This document shows, piece by piece, positions 45,146 through 55,960 of a stretch of DNA of 64,000 nt. The notes beneath the pieces are model-generated. The model was given only the letters and a program-made list of their open reading frames with translations. It ran no database searches and was not told the DNA's origin. Location of the stretch: contig CM023540.1 of the NCBI GenBank assembly GCA_013350335.1, forward strand, positions 45,491,222 through 45,555,221. The letters are read 5' to 3'. The stretch comes from Chimonanthus salicifolius (lineage: Eukaryota; Streptophyta; Magnoliopsida; Laurales; Calycanthaceae). Positions within the stretch are counted from its first letter, which is position 1. Every line of letters starts with the position of its first letter. Position numbers and translations under genes: made by a program.

Positions 45146-45335
45146 TCAAATGAACATAAGAATATCTACAATGATGAGTAATAACACTACAGCCTGAGCA
45201 AAAATTGGGAAGCCAACATCACGTTTGGAAAAAATAAAAATACATTTAAGTGAAAGAAAATAGACGACCACCCAACTCAAGCAACCATAAGCAGCAAGCT
45301 CAATGCCTTGCAACTTCACGTATGTTTGTTCTGAA
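45146..45335 (-). other. Possible terminal exon of a small membrane protein
   Basis: After a good acceptor site on the minus strand (TTGATTTCAG, ending at about 45336) one frame reads EQTYVKLQGIELAAYGCLSW, then two hydrophobic stretches (VVVYFLSLKCIFIF and FPIFAQAVVLLLIIVDILMF), and a stop at 45146. The composition is more protein-like than the other AT-rich frames. I do not recognise the family and see no upstream exon within the window, so this may be chance or part of the U-box gene's 3' region. Confidence 0.25.
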
Positions 45336-45811
45336 ATCAATTACTTCTCCAAATTTCAAAATTCATTAAATCTTTACCTTTCTGATTCCCGCAATTCCAG
45401 TCATAGATGATTTCCAAGCTGATCTTTAGCCATGAGATAAATCACAAGAAGTGAATTATTCTCTATTCATTTCTCTCTTCTGTACAAAACAAAAAAATGA
45501 TCTCGTTTGGATGTTGCTAGCTTATTCTGAGAGCTTCCACAGAGTGACCGGCAATAAATTGGAGCATCCAAATCACTCCCATTAATGCGAAGAGCCTCTA
45601 CATTATGACACTTGTTCATGTATTCAAATTAAAAGAGCATAGATTACAAGGTTTCATATTCACAGCAGAGAAGAAATAGCTACCTCATTTGGGTCAGCCC
45701 TATCTATGATCACCTTGTACGGCCGGCACTTATATCTTCACTCTCACCGCAATGTAATTTTTCTAAAAATGAGATGACGCCATCGACAACAGGCTATGCA
45801 GTGAACATTCT

Positions 45812-47118
45812 TCATTGGAACGTTCTTGTCAGTTTGCACTTAGAGATGAAAATGGTTGCTGTGTAGTAAAGGCTACATAGCTTTAACAGCTCAGCTGACC
45901 GCTGCTTCAATGGTGAATTGCAACCGCTCTGTATGACAAGCAGAAGTCTAGCTGCCAAACCTGCTTCCACAGCAATGGGTGCACATTCATCAGGTGCGAG
46001 CTGACAGACAGCCCACAAGATGGATAATGTATACTGAGTATAAATGTCTGAGACCCTCATCAACAGCCTCACTGTATTCGGGATTGTTTGAGGGCAATCC
46101 TTCAGAGCTCCCTGCCCTTCAGGCAATGATGAAAGGGCATCCAAGATATAGAGTGCAGACTCCAAAGAATCTGAATTCAAGCTAGGTAAGAGCTCAACAA
46201 GGTGAGAAACAGCTCCAATGCTCACAACCAAGTTCTTGACCTGATTATATGAACATATCATCTTGAGCAGAGTCAGCCCAGCCAAAATCCCATTTGGGTA
46301 TCTCTTGTCCTTCACTAACCTCAACAACCCAGCCAAAAGACACAGGCTCTCAACAATCTCCGAACTGGAAATCCTTACAATCCACCAACAACTCAATAAA
46401 CCTAGTGCATTTGATCTTGGTCTCAAATGTCCCCTCACTCAACGTATCTACCACTAAAGAGATCTTCGCTGGTTGCATCAGATTCACCTTTGAGTCTGAA
46501 TTGAGATCCAAATTAACTAAAATTCCAATTGCTTCAGAGCCAACAGCATGGGAAGTGAAAGGACCCAATAAAGAAGAAATCAAAGCAATGCCGTTGTTAT
46601 CAGCTACTGTCTTCTTGACTGAAGGATGCGCTACAACAACCTGTTGGAGCTCTTTGAGAGCTTGGATTCTAGCCTGTCCCTTGACATTTTTTAGTGTGTC
46701 CAAAAGCTCTATGGTCCTACCCTGAACATCCCCAGCCCTCTTCTTCATTTGCAAATACCTTTGAGAAAACCAGGTGGAGATGAGATGGTATAGGGTCTTG
46801 TTTGGTGTGATTGAGTCATCCCAAAGTTCCTGCATTGTAGTAGGGCATGTTAGGTGCCCCAAAGAGAACCATTTTAGGAGGTGGGACTTCTCATAGGTCT
46901 GTCCAGTGCAAAGGGTCACAGGATCTAACATGGGCTCTAAAGAAATGTGGGCATATGAATACAGATGGCCAATTCAACAAATCTTCAATGATCTTTTTCA
47001 GGTCCAACTTCTCCAACCCACCCCTCAAAATCCCATCTTTAGCAGAAATATTGAGATCCAGAGTATGCCCACCTCCTTCTGCAACCTCCCTCCATCCAGG
47101 CAGCTGAAACATAAGCAT
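45812..47118 (-). pseudogene. U-box/ARM E3 ubiquitin ligase, PUB30/PUB31 type, with two single-base insertions
   Basis: Plant U-box proteins of this type are single-exon E3 ligases: the U-box recruits the E2 and ARM repeats bind the substrate. The start at 47118 gives MLMFQLPGWREV, as in relatives. The U-box follows (LLNWPSVFICP, then LDPVTLCTGQTYEKSHLLKW and FSLGHLTCPTTMQELWDDSI) and then ARM-type repeats (GPFTSHAVGSEAIGILV, LLRLVKDKRYPNG, MRVSDIYTQYTLSILWAVCQ) up to KQRSAELLKLCSLYY and CKLTRTFQ. Without two extra bases, at 46947 and at 46360/46361, it would be one frame of about 434 residues, normal for the group. The first insertion cuts the U-box, so a protein from this sequence would lack ligase function. 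Everything else is well conserved; very recent inactivation and sequencing error are both possible. Confidence 0.88.
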
Positions 47119-47690
47119 TTTCCAAAAACAACCACAATACAAAAACCAGGCCCTTCTATTCTCAAGCAAAGCCCTGCTTCAATGGAGAGAAGACATTTTT
47201 CTTCTTTTTCTTCTCTCCTCCTTTCCTCATTTTTCTTTATCTGTCCATCTGATATCTTTCTCCAGTCAAAAGAAGTATTGCCAATTTGCCATCATGACAA
47301 GCATCGTACAGATGTCATCTCTCAACTTCTCAAACAAGAAAGCATGGAAAAGGTGAGGCAATCAAGACCCAGATCAGAAAAAAGAGGAAAAAGACCCAAA
47401 TCAATAGCACCGAGAGACCAAAACTCAAGTTTGAAACAAGTGAGACCCAGAAGCACAGAGATTAAAATCCCTGATAGGGAACAATCATTGGATGGAGAGA
47501 GAGAAAATGAAATGCATCCCTTACCAGATTACCAGCGGCGTTCTCTACTGCATCACACACTTCTACACGGTCCCCTCTCTCCTTTTCCTTTTCCTTTTCC
47601 TTTTCCGGTTGACCGAAGGAGACTTCATGGAATGAAAGTGATTCCATCATGTAGATGATGATTCTGGGCTCATATAATGACACGTGGCCA
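47119..47690 (-). promoter_or_regulatory. Upstream region and probable 5' leader of the U-box gene
   Basis: The region is purine-rich on the minus strand, as is common in plant 5' leaders, with a CCTTTT microsatellite at about 47578-47610. I could not place a TATA box with confidence. A 250-codon open frame on the plus strand across 46906-47658 is the antisense of this leader and the U-box start. Confidence 0.4.
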
Positions 47691-47735
47691 TTTGTGGATT
47701 CATTGGTGTAGTATTTGGAATTTGTGGTAAAAATA

Positions 47736-48051
47736 GGGTGTCCATCCTAATCCTAAAAGAGCATTCTCTTTTTTGCAAAGGTTTTAGTGAACTTTTCATT
47801 TTTTCCTTCATCTATCTAAAGAAATCGATTTATCTTCTAGTGAATCGGTTCACTTTCTAGTAAATTGGTTCACTCATATGGGTGCAGCGAACATGATTTT
47901 TTCCATTTCTAAGTGAATCGGTTCACTCATTGGTTCACCGGACATGTGTACCGATTCACTAGAAAGTGAACCGATTTATGCGAAGTTAAAGTGGAAAATC
48001 GAAAAAACCTGTGCCTCCTAAAAGATAATGTCCGTGCTAGGATGGGCACCT
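47736..48051. mobile_element. Foldback MITE, GGGTGNCCATC family, copy 1
   Basis: The left end GGGTGTCCATCCTAATCC and the right end TGCTAGGATGGGCACCT are inverted. The flanks are the perfect 8-bp repeat TAAAAATA (47728-47735 and 48052-48059). Subterminal CTAAAAGA and TCCTAAAAGAT recur in the other copies. The interior folds back: CGGTTCACTTTCTAG pairs with CTAGAAAGTGAACCG. Confidence 0.8.
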
Positions 48052-48097
48052 TAAAAATAAGATGATATCTATAAGTATATTTTTAATTGTCTTTATT

Positions 48098-48254
48098 CAA
48101 CTGGTTGCCTCCCGCCTCAAGAAGCGGGAAGTTGCGGGTTCGAACCCCATAGCCTAACCTTGGTGTGCCCTATGAGTAGTGGGCTCACCCGTCGTGGTTT
48201 TACGCTTGATATCCCGCAGTTTCCCACATCTAAATTCAAAAAAAAAAAAAAAAC
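48098..48254 (+). repeat. tRNA-derived SINE, second family
   Basis: A box-A-like CTGGTTGCCTCCCGCC and a consensus box B GGGTTCGAACCCC at about 48137 are followed by a body and an A run at 48238-48254. The sequence does not fold as a complete tRNA, so it is a SINE and not a tRNA gene. Confidence 0.65.
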
Positions 48255-49308
48255 TTCAAAATACTTTTATAACATGACAAGATACAATCTTACTATTTTA
48301 AAATAAAAATTAATAATTTCTGTATGTGTAGTTTTATTAAAATGAACCACCAGAAACTATAAAGATGGAAAATTCTCATTTTGTTTCCAATTTCATTTTT
48401 AATAGATTAAAAAATAAAAGAGTAAAATAAAAAAATTATTTTTATATCATCTCATTCTCAAGAGGTCACCTTCACCATAACTTCGATAATAGGGTAATTG
48501 TATTAATGATTACAAATTTATTTTACCTTTTTAACATTATGTAGAAAATTATTTCTAAAATTATTTGCCAAATGTGCATGAATTTTAAACATTAAAGTTG
48601 AAATGTTAAAATCTCTAAATGCCAAAGGGTAAATGTGAAGTTTTGAATTTTTAATATTGAATACCTAAGTTGTAAAATATTAAATTTGAATGAATGTTCA
48701 AATACCAACAAATGTATACTCATATTAAAATATTGAATGCTTGTATTTAATGTTAAATAGGTAAGTTAAATATAAAGACGGTGAATAATTTTGACTACTA
48801 AAATTAAGTGATTTAAATTTTATTTTTTGACAATTTTAGTACATGTATAGATTGAAAGGATCATTTAATTCAACTAGATAGTTTTTATGGTTTCTTAATT
48901 GTTTTAAAAATATAAAAAAAATCAACATATAACTCATGAGACATTATTAAATTTCACTTAATATTATCCAAACTACTTACTAAAAGGGAATCTTCCATGG
49001 AATTTCAAATGGCAAAGGTTTTCTTCACTTGTGACATTTTAAAAGAATCTCCAACATTTAATTTCAAATATAGCTTTACAATCCTTACAACCCAACCTCA
49101 CTCGCTATTTTAGATATTTCATTAACTAATGATGAGAGATGAGGGGCATATCAATGGCTCATGATTCAACATGATAACTTAATAAATGGGCAGGTCAAAT
49201 GGGTCACAGGATTGGCACTGACCACATTTTAGGCTCGATAGTTATAAAGGGTTAGATCCTACTTTAGTTAAGGGGGTCCAACACTCTTGACCCATTATCC
49301 CCCCTACT
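48255..49308. other. AT-rich intergenic DNA
   Basis: No gene or bounded repeat is seen. Confidence 0.4.
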
Positions 49309-49316
49309 TTAAAATA

Positions 49317-49562
49317 GGGTGGCCATCTTAACACGAGCAAATTCTTTTAGGAGAAATGGAATAGAGTGAAATACCCATTTTATTTTTACCGCTGCACCGT
49401 TCAACAAGTACCGGTGCACCGATAACACGTCGCTTTACATGTATATATTCTGTATACCGGTGCACTGGTGCTTGTTGAGCGGTGCACTGGTAGAGATAAA
49501 ATTGACATTTCACTCCATCCCGTGTCTCCTAAAAGATTTTATCTGTGTTAAGATGGGTGCCC
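49317..49562. mobile_element. Foldback MITE, GGGTGNCCATC family, copy 2
   Basis: The ends are GGGTGGCCATCTTAACACG and TGTTAAGATGGGTGCCC, with a perfect 8-bp duplication TTAAAATA (49309-49316 and 49563-49570). TTTTAGGAG/CTCCTAAAAG is subterminal at both ends. The centre folds back through ACCGGTGCACCG and CGGTGCACTGGT words. Confidence 0.85.
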
Positions 49563-49570
49563 TTAAAATA

Positions 49571-51211
49571 TGATTCATGAATATATAATAAGAAATAAAT
49601 ATGGTAAAAACTAAAAAGGTAATTGAGACTTATATATATATATTTACTAGCTAATTTCTTTAAATAACGTATTCTCTTTTTTTTTCTAACATAAAATTTT
49701 TAAGGCACTTAATTATTAATTTAAAATTTAAAAATAATAGATAAGAAAAATGATAAAGAAATGCCAATGATACTACTAGTGCAATCTTAAAGTTTACTCA
49801 CCAATTTCATCTATTATATAGTCGTACATGTGCATGAACATCTCACACCATAATTCATACAATTAATGACTCTACTTCATACAATTAATAATATTGAGAC
49901 ACTAATATATTAGTTCAACAAGAATCATTTCTCTTTTTAAATGGGTTGGATTATCTTTTTTGAGGTCTATTATTATAGGGATGATCGAGTCTCGATCCAT
50001 TTATTGAGTGGACTTTGCCCATGATAAAAGTCCAATCCGAATCTAACCCATTAACAACCTTAGGAGAGAGAGAGCGGCCAAAATGTAGTGGGCACACTAA
50101 GATGCAAGACAATTCGGACCGTTGAAGATGAATCCCACGAAAATTGATTGATAGCATTAAATTCCAAATGAGATACATTTCAACTTCAAATATGAAATCA
50201 AAGATGGGGGCCATTTATATGGATACACAATGTGTTTCAAATTGCACGTACTTCAATATCAAATATGAAATGAAAGGTAGGAAACTCGCTTTGGATTGGG
50301 CCAGGTTTCAATAAACTCAATTTAACTTGTGTTAAAATTATTGAACCAGATTCGACTCGATCTAAATTGCTTACTTGAATTTCTAAACCCGACCGGACTC
50401 AACTCGAGAGCTGTTTTATAACTCAGTGTACTGGAGTCGGATCGAGTTGCTTTTAAATTTCTCAATCCGATCTGATTCGAATTTCATGCGGATTTATTTT
50501 TTCCTAATCCGACTTGACTTGAGATATACAAAAACATAACTAAAATCTATTGATTTTTCAGATCGGGTCATGCAAGTTGGGTTAAAATCCGACCCAAGTT
50601 TCACCCCTAACTAGGTTCGGCTGATGTGGTCCATGTTTAAACATTAATAAGCATCAAATATCTATGGAAACTATAATAGATAAATAGATAGATAGGAAAT
50701 CGACCATTCATTACTAATATTTTTCTTTTTTAAACCTGTAATAATGAGACTCCATCTAACACTGAATTAGATCCAACATTAGCAAAGAACTCAGCTACTC
50801 TATTCATCCACGACTTGTGATTGATAAGAAAAAAAATAAAATGTAATAAATAATTAGTCATTTTGTACTCTTCAGAAAATTAATGTGTGGCTATTGGGTG
50901 AGATTTGAATTGAATTGGGATCTACAACGCATGTCATGAAACCATTTATTTAGAATTCTTAATTTAAATCAACTCATTGGAACCCATTTAATTTTTGTCA
51001 ATATTTTCAACTCAAATTTTTAAATTCAAATTGGTTCGTATGTTTACAAATTACATGATTGAGTTTGATTTATAAGGATTGAAAATTTTCTTTATTTTTT
51101 ATTTTAAATAATAGATACAAATCCACTCGTTCATTAAGACTGATAGCCTATTTATTTTATATGTATCACTCTATTCTAATCGAGATATCTTTAGTAACCA
51201 CCTACAAGTGA
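49571..51211. other. Intergenic DNA with a degenerate repeat at about 50280-50625
   Basis: No gene is seen. The 50280-50625 part repeats CGACTCGATC/GATCGAGTTG words and ends TCCGACCCAAGTTTCACCCC, which looks like an old TIR element, but I could not pair its ends. Confidence 0.35.
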
Positions 51212-51220
51212 ATTTTTTTT

Positions 51221-51642
51221 GGTGCCTATCTTGATACGGGAAAACTCTTTTAGGAGACACAACTTTTAGTAAACTTCCTATTTTATCCTCATCCGTCCGT
51301 ACGGGATTTAGTAGACTTTCAGAAATTAGTTTACTGGATCGGTGCACCAGACCAGATCACTTGGAAATGGAAATTTGAGAAAGTGATTCGGTCGGTGCAC
51401 CGATTTCTTAAGACTTGAAAGGGTCCAAATTGGTGTACCGACCGGATTACTTTCCTCAAATTTCCATTTCTAAGTGATCCGGTCACGGTCCGGTACATCA
51501 ATCTAGTGAACCGATTTACTAGGAAAGTGAACCGATTTCTGAAAGTCCACTAGAACGTATATGGACGGATGGGGGCAAATTGGGAAATTCAAATAATCCG
51601 TGTCTCCTAAAAGAATTTTCCCGTGTGTTAGGATGGCCACCG
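51221..51642. mobile_element. Foldback MITE, GGGTGNCCATC family, copy 3
   Basis: The left end GGTGCCTATCTTGATACGGG and the right end CCGTGTGTTAGGATGGCCACC are inverted (right end trimmed here to its matching part: GTTAGGATGGCCACC). The flanks ATTTTTTTT occur on both sides (51212-51220 and 51643-51651). CTTTTAGGAGACAC and GTGTCTCCTAAAAG are subterminal. The interior has GATCGGTGCACCAG-type palindromes. Confidence 0.75.
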
Positions 51643-51651
51643 ATTTTTTTT

Positions 51652-53200
51652 AAGTACTGTCAGGAATTTTTCAGAGAGATGATACCACATTTAACATGTG
51701 CCACGTGAGACCTATTAATTAATACATTTAATTAAAAATATTTATTGTAAAATTTAAATTTTATTTTAGTAAATATTTATTTGATAAATTTAGTATAAAT
51801 ATTTATATAATAATTTGTTTTTATCTTAAGTTAAAAATCAAAGGGTAAAATAATTTAATAAGTATAATGATGGTTCTCGTGATAATATATTGATCAATCA
51901 ATTTATTTATTTTTTAATTATAAAGTGATACTCATCATCTTAGTACGACTCATGAGAATACCTACGCGATTTTGGGAGTTGCCCAAAATTAAAATATATT
52001 AAAAACCTATAAAAATCCAAATATTTCAAAATTATATAACATGAAATGCATATGAGCTGATATGTACCTTTTTTTAAGTTTTTTAGGAAAATACGAAAAA
52101 TATCAAAAATAGAGAAAAATGAAAAATACAGTAAATGATTCTTTTTATAAAGTATCAAAATGTTAAGAGTCGAACTTTTGATACAAATAAAATATATTTT
52201 AAATAATTAAAAAATATTTAAAAATTAAGAAAATAGAAAACTAATATAAGAAAACACTTAATATGAAATATTGAAATTCAGTGTTATCTAGCATCCCATA
52301 ATAATATGTCTTTTCTATTACAATTTATGAAGTTTTTTGTAACATAATTTTAATTTTACTAGAACTCTTGAAAAAATAGAAAATTCATACATAAACCTTA
52401 TAAAATATATCAATTATATGAATGGTTTTTCATTTAATTCGCTGAACATTTGTATATTATTTTATTAATTTTTTAAAAGACACTCCAAAATAAAAACTAT
52501 CTTAAAAAATTTAAATTAATAAAGCTTGTATTCCATCAACAATGAATATTAGTTTATCAAATTATTGTAAAAAAAACACCAAATTCGAATTATCTTATAG
52601 TAAAAATTTAAATAAAATTGATGAAAATTACTCAAAATAGACAAATTTAAAGAAAAGAAAGATGGAGAAATATCTTTTACACTTGGAGAACTTACTTCTA
52701 ATTTTTTTTTAAATAATAATACAAAATTTTAACAAAAAATAGCTAATACAATAATTTTTTGAAAAAATTATAGAAAGATGATATTATAATATATCAACTT
52801 ATATAAATGAATCCAATTAAGTCATTTAACAATCCATATCACTCATATTTAACGCGTTAAAAATAATACAATCAATATATATTGATCGATACAATACATA
52901 TCGGTCCATTTTCTGGTTGAAAAACTAGCTTAAAATCCTAATTAATACTGGTTGAATTTGCAAACACGGAAATATATAGTACCAGTATAATACAACTCAA
53001 GTGTAAAATTTATAAAATCCAATTTACATTTTAATTTAATTAAACTTGAATTGATTTAATTATTTTTAATTAAACCCAAATAAATTTAAATCTCTTTAAT
53101 TAAATCCAAATTAATTTAATTTTTTATAAAAATTAATTTAATAATAATAAATTTTCAGCCATACATTTTTATTTAAAAAATAAATAAAATACCAAACTCA
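51652..53200. other. Very AT-rich intergenic DNA
   Basis: No gene is seen. Composition is dominated by A and T runs. Confidence 0.4.
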
Positions 53201-53219
53201 CACTCAAATAAACCCTAAC

Positions 53220-53490
53220 GCGCTCTCTGGATGCCCTTCCCTTTCCTCACCTCTCCCATCCCTCTTCCCCACCGCCCCTCAGTGTCCCTCTCTCTCTTTC
53301 TGTCCCTTCCTCTCTTTTGATTCCTTTCCCTTTCTCTCTGTCGGTTTCTCTTTTCCTTTCTCTTCTCGCCTCTTTCTCTTCTCATAGCGGTCGCCAAACC
53401 CATCGCCCTGTCTAACGGTTCTCTCTCTTCTCTGGCCTCTGGCCTACTAAGATGCCTCGTCTTCTTCCAGCTCGCCTGCCTCATTTTCTT
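53220..53490 (+). repeat. CT-rich tract, probable former 5' leader of a GeBP-like copy
   Basis: Low-complexity CT-rich sequence (CTCTCTCTTTC, TTCCCTTTCTCTCTG) precedes the GeBP-like pseudogene. Its composition is that of plant 5' leaders. Open frames across it, on either strand, are composition artefacts. Confidence 0.5.
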
Positions 53491-53905
53491 CCACGGAAGA
53501 ATCGAATTAGGTTTTGACCCCTATTTCTTCTTAAAAACCACTTCTGATCCCACTCCTTCAACAGAAAAATCCCACTCTGCTCTCAAGTTGAGCTCTGCAT
53601 CGGATTTGCCCCCACAAAATGTGAAACCTACATGCCCAAAAGCCAAGAAAGCTTATTGAGCTTCTTCTACAACCTGAACGACAAGGGTTCCATCAACCAG
53701 CGGTGCTTTACTCTGGAGGATGAGATTTCAGTTCTTGAAGGCATCATTGAGTTCTAGAAGAGCAGTTCTGTTTCGGTGATTTCTGCATTCCATGAATCCC
53801 TAAAAAGGTCTTCCATTTCAGTTGGCTGAGAAGGTAAAACACTTGGAAAACACTCTTTAGAAGGCGGCAGTCACTCACTGTGACTTCTAAGGTATGATGT
53901 AAGAT
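53452..53905 (+). pseudogene. GeBP/storekeeper-like DNA-binding protein, broken copy 1
   Basis: GeBP-family proteins are plant-specific transcription regulators with one conserved central domain (DUF573). Here a Ser-rich start (DASSSSSSPASFSSTEESN) and a Pro/Ser/Lys linker (LPPQNVKPTCPKAKKA) precede the domain start NQRCFTLEDEISVLEGIIEF at about 53695-53755. A TAG follows directly, and KSSS and SAFHESLK continue. The frame changes between linker and domain (53660-53690) and again after 53800. The sequence from the linker through the domain is an inverted copy of 55370-55745. It cannot make a working protein. Confidence 0.72.
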
Positions 53906-54636
53906 TTGGTCATCATTGGATGGAAGTTGAACAATGAACTTATGTGGATTGTTTGTGGAGTGAAAGCTTAATACATTTGTAAGAATGTGTCTTTACTTAT
54001 CAAGGAAATAATTGATTTGCTTCTCTATAGTAGGTCAAGGCATTGCTTTTATAATTTGAGCTTTATCTAGATCTGCAACAAAGCCTTGATTGTGCACCAA
54101 AAATCCAAAGATTTTCCCAGAGTTTGGATCTTGGAATGAAGACACTAGTATTAAAACCACCACTACTGAAACATAAACCCACTTACCTTACAAAGAATTT
54201 TTCCACTAATTGTTGACACTTGACACTGAATATAACCCAAACATCACAATTTCTCACTTTTAGATATTAAACCTCATACTAGATACAACCTGGCAGGATT
54301 GATTGACTTGTGCATCGAGAACCCGCCTGATGCGGAAGGTCGACACTGCAGACTTTTCACTCCAACCCACTTCCTTTTTCTTCGACTGGACTATGACCAA
54401 ACACCCAACTCAACTTTACCTTTCAAACACGATGGAAACCTAACAAAAGAAATGACCCTTCACAGCATTCAACCTAGCCATTCTCCAAGATCCATTTTGA
54501 CTCAGGAGCATACTTTTATTTATTGGGTTGTTTGTCATATTGCAGTACTCCATGTTCACCCCTTTCTTCTTGCATTTGATGTTAGTTTAGGTTTGGGGCT
54601 TTTACAGAAGCAACATTGTAGTGTCAACATACACAT
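53906..54636. other. Spacer between the two GeBP-like copies
   Basis: No gene is recognised. A 151-codon open frame from 54299 has no domain-like pattern and runs through the SINE-like sequence that follows. Confidence 0.35.
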
Positions 54637-54639
54637 TCT

Positions 54640-54765
54640 CCCTGTGGTACATAGTAAGGTCCCACGATTTGAATCCAGCATGTGTGTGTGGGGACGTGTC
54701 CTCATGCCCCGAAGGATTAGTAGGGCAGGACACCTGGACACCTTTGGTCATTAAAAAAAAAAAAC
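54640..54765 (+). repeat. SINE-like insertion with long target duplication
   Basis: A box-B-like GATTTGAATCC (about 54667) and an A run (54752-54764) lie between AACATACACATTCTCCCTG (54626-54644) and AACATACACATTGTTCCTG (from 54763). These 19-bp flanks differ at two bases and look like the target-site duplication of a retroposed element. The box-A part is short or lost. Confidence 0.6.
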
Positions 54766-55179
54766 ATACACATTGTTCCTGAGGTAGAGCTACACATGGC
54801 ACACCCTATGGATACCTGTGGCTACATTAGTTCTTATCACCAAGGTATATGTGAAGCCTCACTCACTTTGTGCATGATCAAGCTTATATATGGTTTATTC
54901 ATTTGTGCTGGGAGATTTTCCCTTTAATGATGTGATGATATATGATGTTTGTTTGCTTTGGACTTATTTTTTGGGGATCGAGTCGGAGTTTGACTGTAGA
55001 TTATGTCTTTGTGGGTTTGGAGATAAGATGGATTTAGATTGTTATTGTATATGATTATGGAGAAGAGACATTCTTTTGTTGGTCATGATGGTGGACTCTG
55101 GACTTGTTTTTTATTTTGTGCAGTTGCTTAGATTGAGAGCAAGTTGGACGGCATTCACACCATTTTCTAGTGTGGCTCC
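54766..55179. other. Intergenic DNA
   Basis: No gene is recognised. Confidence 0.35.
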
Positions 55180-55745
55180 ATCAAGTAACATGGGTGGCTG
55201 TATTTCTCCTCCAAATCTTATTTGAAAGCTCATACAAAACCTTCTCAATTGGAGCACTCAAAGGCATTGCCCTTCCCTTTCTCTTTGGTTTATAAAAATT
55301 ATTCAGATACTCTTTTTTTTCAAGTGTTTTACCTTCTCAGCTAGCTGATTCATGTTTGCATTAAAATGCAGGGACTTTTTTATGGATTCATGTAATGTAT
55401 CGAAATCATCCATCAAACCGGAACTGCTCTTCTTGAACTCAATGATGCCTTGAAGGATTGAAATCTCATCCTCCAAACTAAAGCACTTCTAGAATTTTCT
55501 TTTCTTGCCTTGACCTTTTTGCTTGATGGAATCCATGTCGTTTGGGTCAGCAACGACAACTGCAGTCTGTCGCTATGTGGCAGAAGCTTTAAAAGCTTTT
55601 TTGGCTTTTGGGCACGTAGAGTTCATATTTTGTGGGGGTAAATCCGATTAAGAGCTTGACTTTGAAGTGGATTGGGATTTTGATGTTGGGGTGTGGTGGG
55701 ATCACAAGCGGCTTTTTTGAGAAGAAATAGATGCCGAAAGAAAGA
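55180..55745 (-). pseudogene. GeBP/storekeeper-like DNA-binding protein, broken copy 2
   Basis: On the minus strand the domain is better kept than in copy 1: KCFSLEDEISILQGIIEFKK, SSSGLMDDFDTLHESIKKSL, HFNANMNQLAEKVKHLKKK and, after a frame change near 55310, NNFYKPKRKGRAMPLSAPIE and YELSNKIWRR. This is the DUF573 pattern (EDEI.IL.GIIDFK ... LKKKY ... ELS.KIW) of GeBP proteins. A stop lies just before the Cys of the domain and a frameshift lies inside it, so it is inactive. The linker LPPQ.../FTPTKYELYVPKSQKS matches copy 1. Confidence 0.75.
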
Positions 55746-55960
55746 AGAGAGGAAAAACAAAAACATTCAACGTGATCATCATCATCATGCTCTAGTGAGG
55801 CAAAAACATTTTGATATTCGAATTCTTCGTATAACCCCTTACAACAAAAGTTTTGATTATAGAGGACATCAATGTCACTATGTAAGACAAGAAATAGTAT
55901 AGCGTTGTTCCTTAAATCAATTTTTTTTGTGTCTCTATTATTATCTTTTAAATTGATCAA

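Noticed and set aside
46906..47658. 250-codon plus-strand open frame opposite the U-box gene
   Set aside because: It is the antisense of the conserved U-box N-terminus and its purine-rich leader; the minus-strand reading is supported by homology.
48098..48254. A second tRNA gene, suggested by GGGTTCGAACCCC
   Set aside because: No full cloverleaf forms around it and an A tail follows. It is a tRNA-derived SINE.
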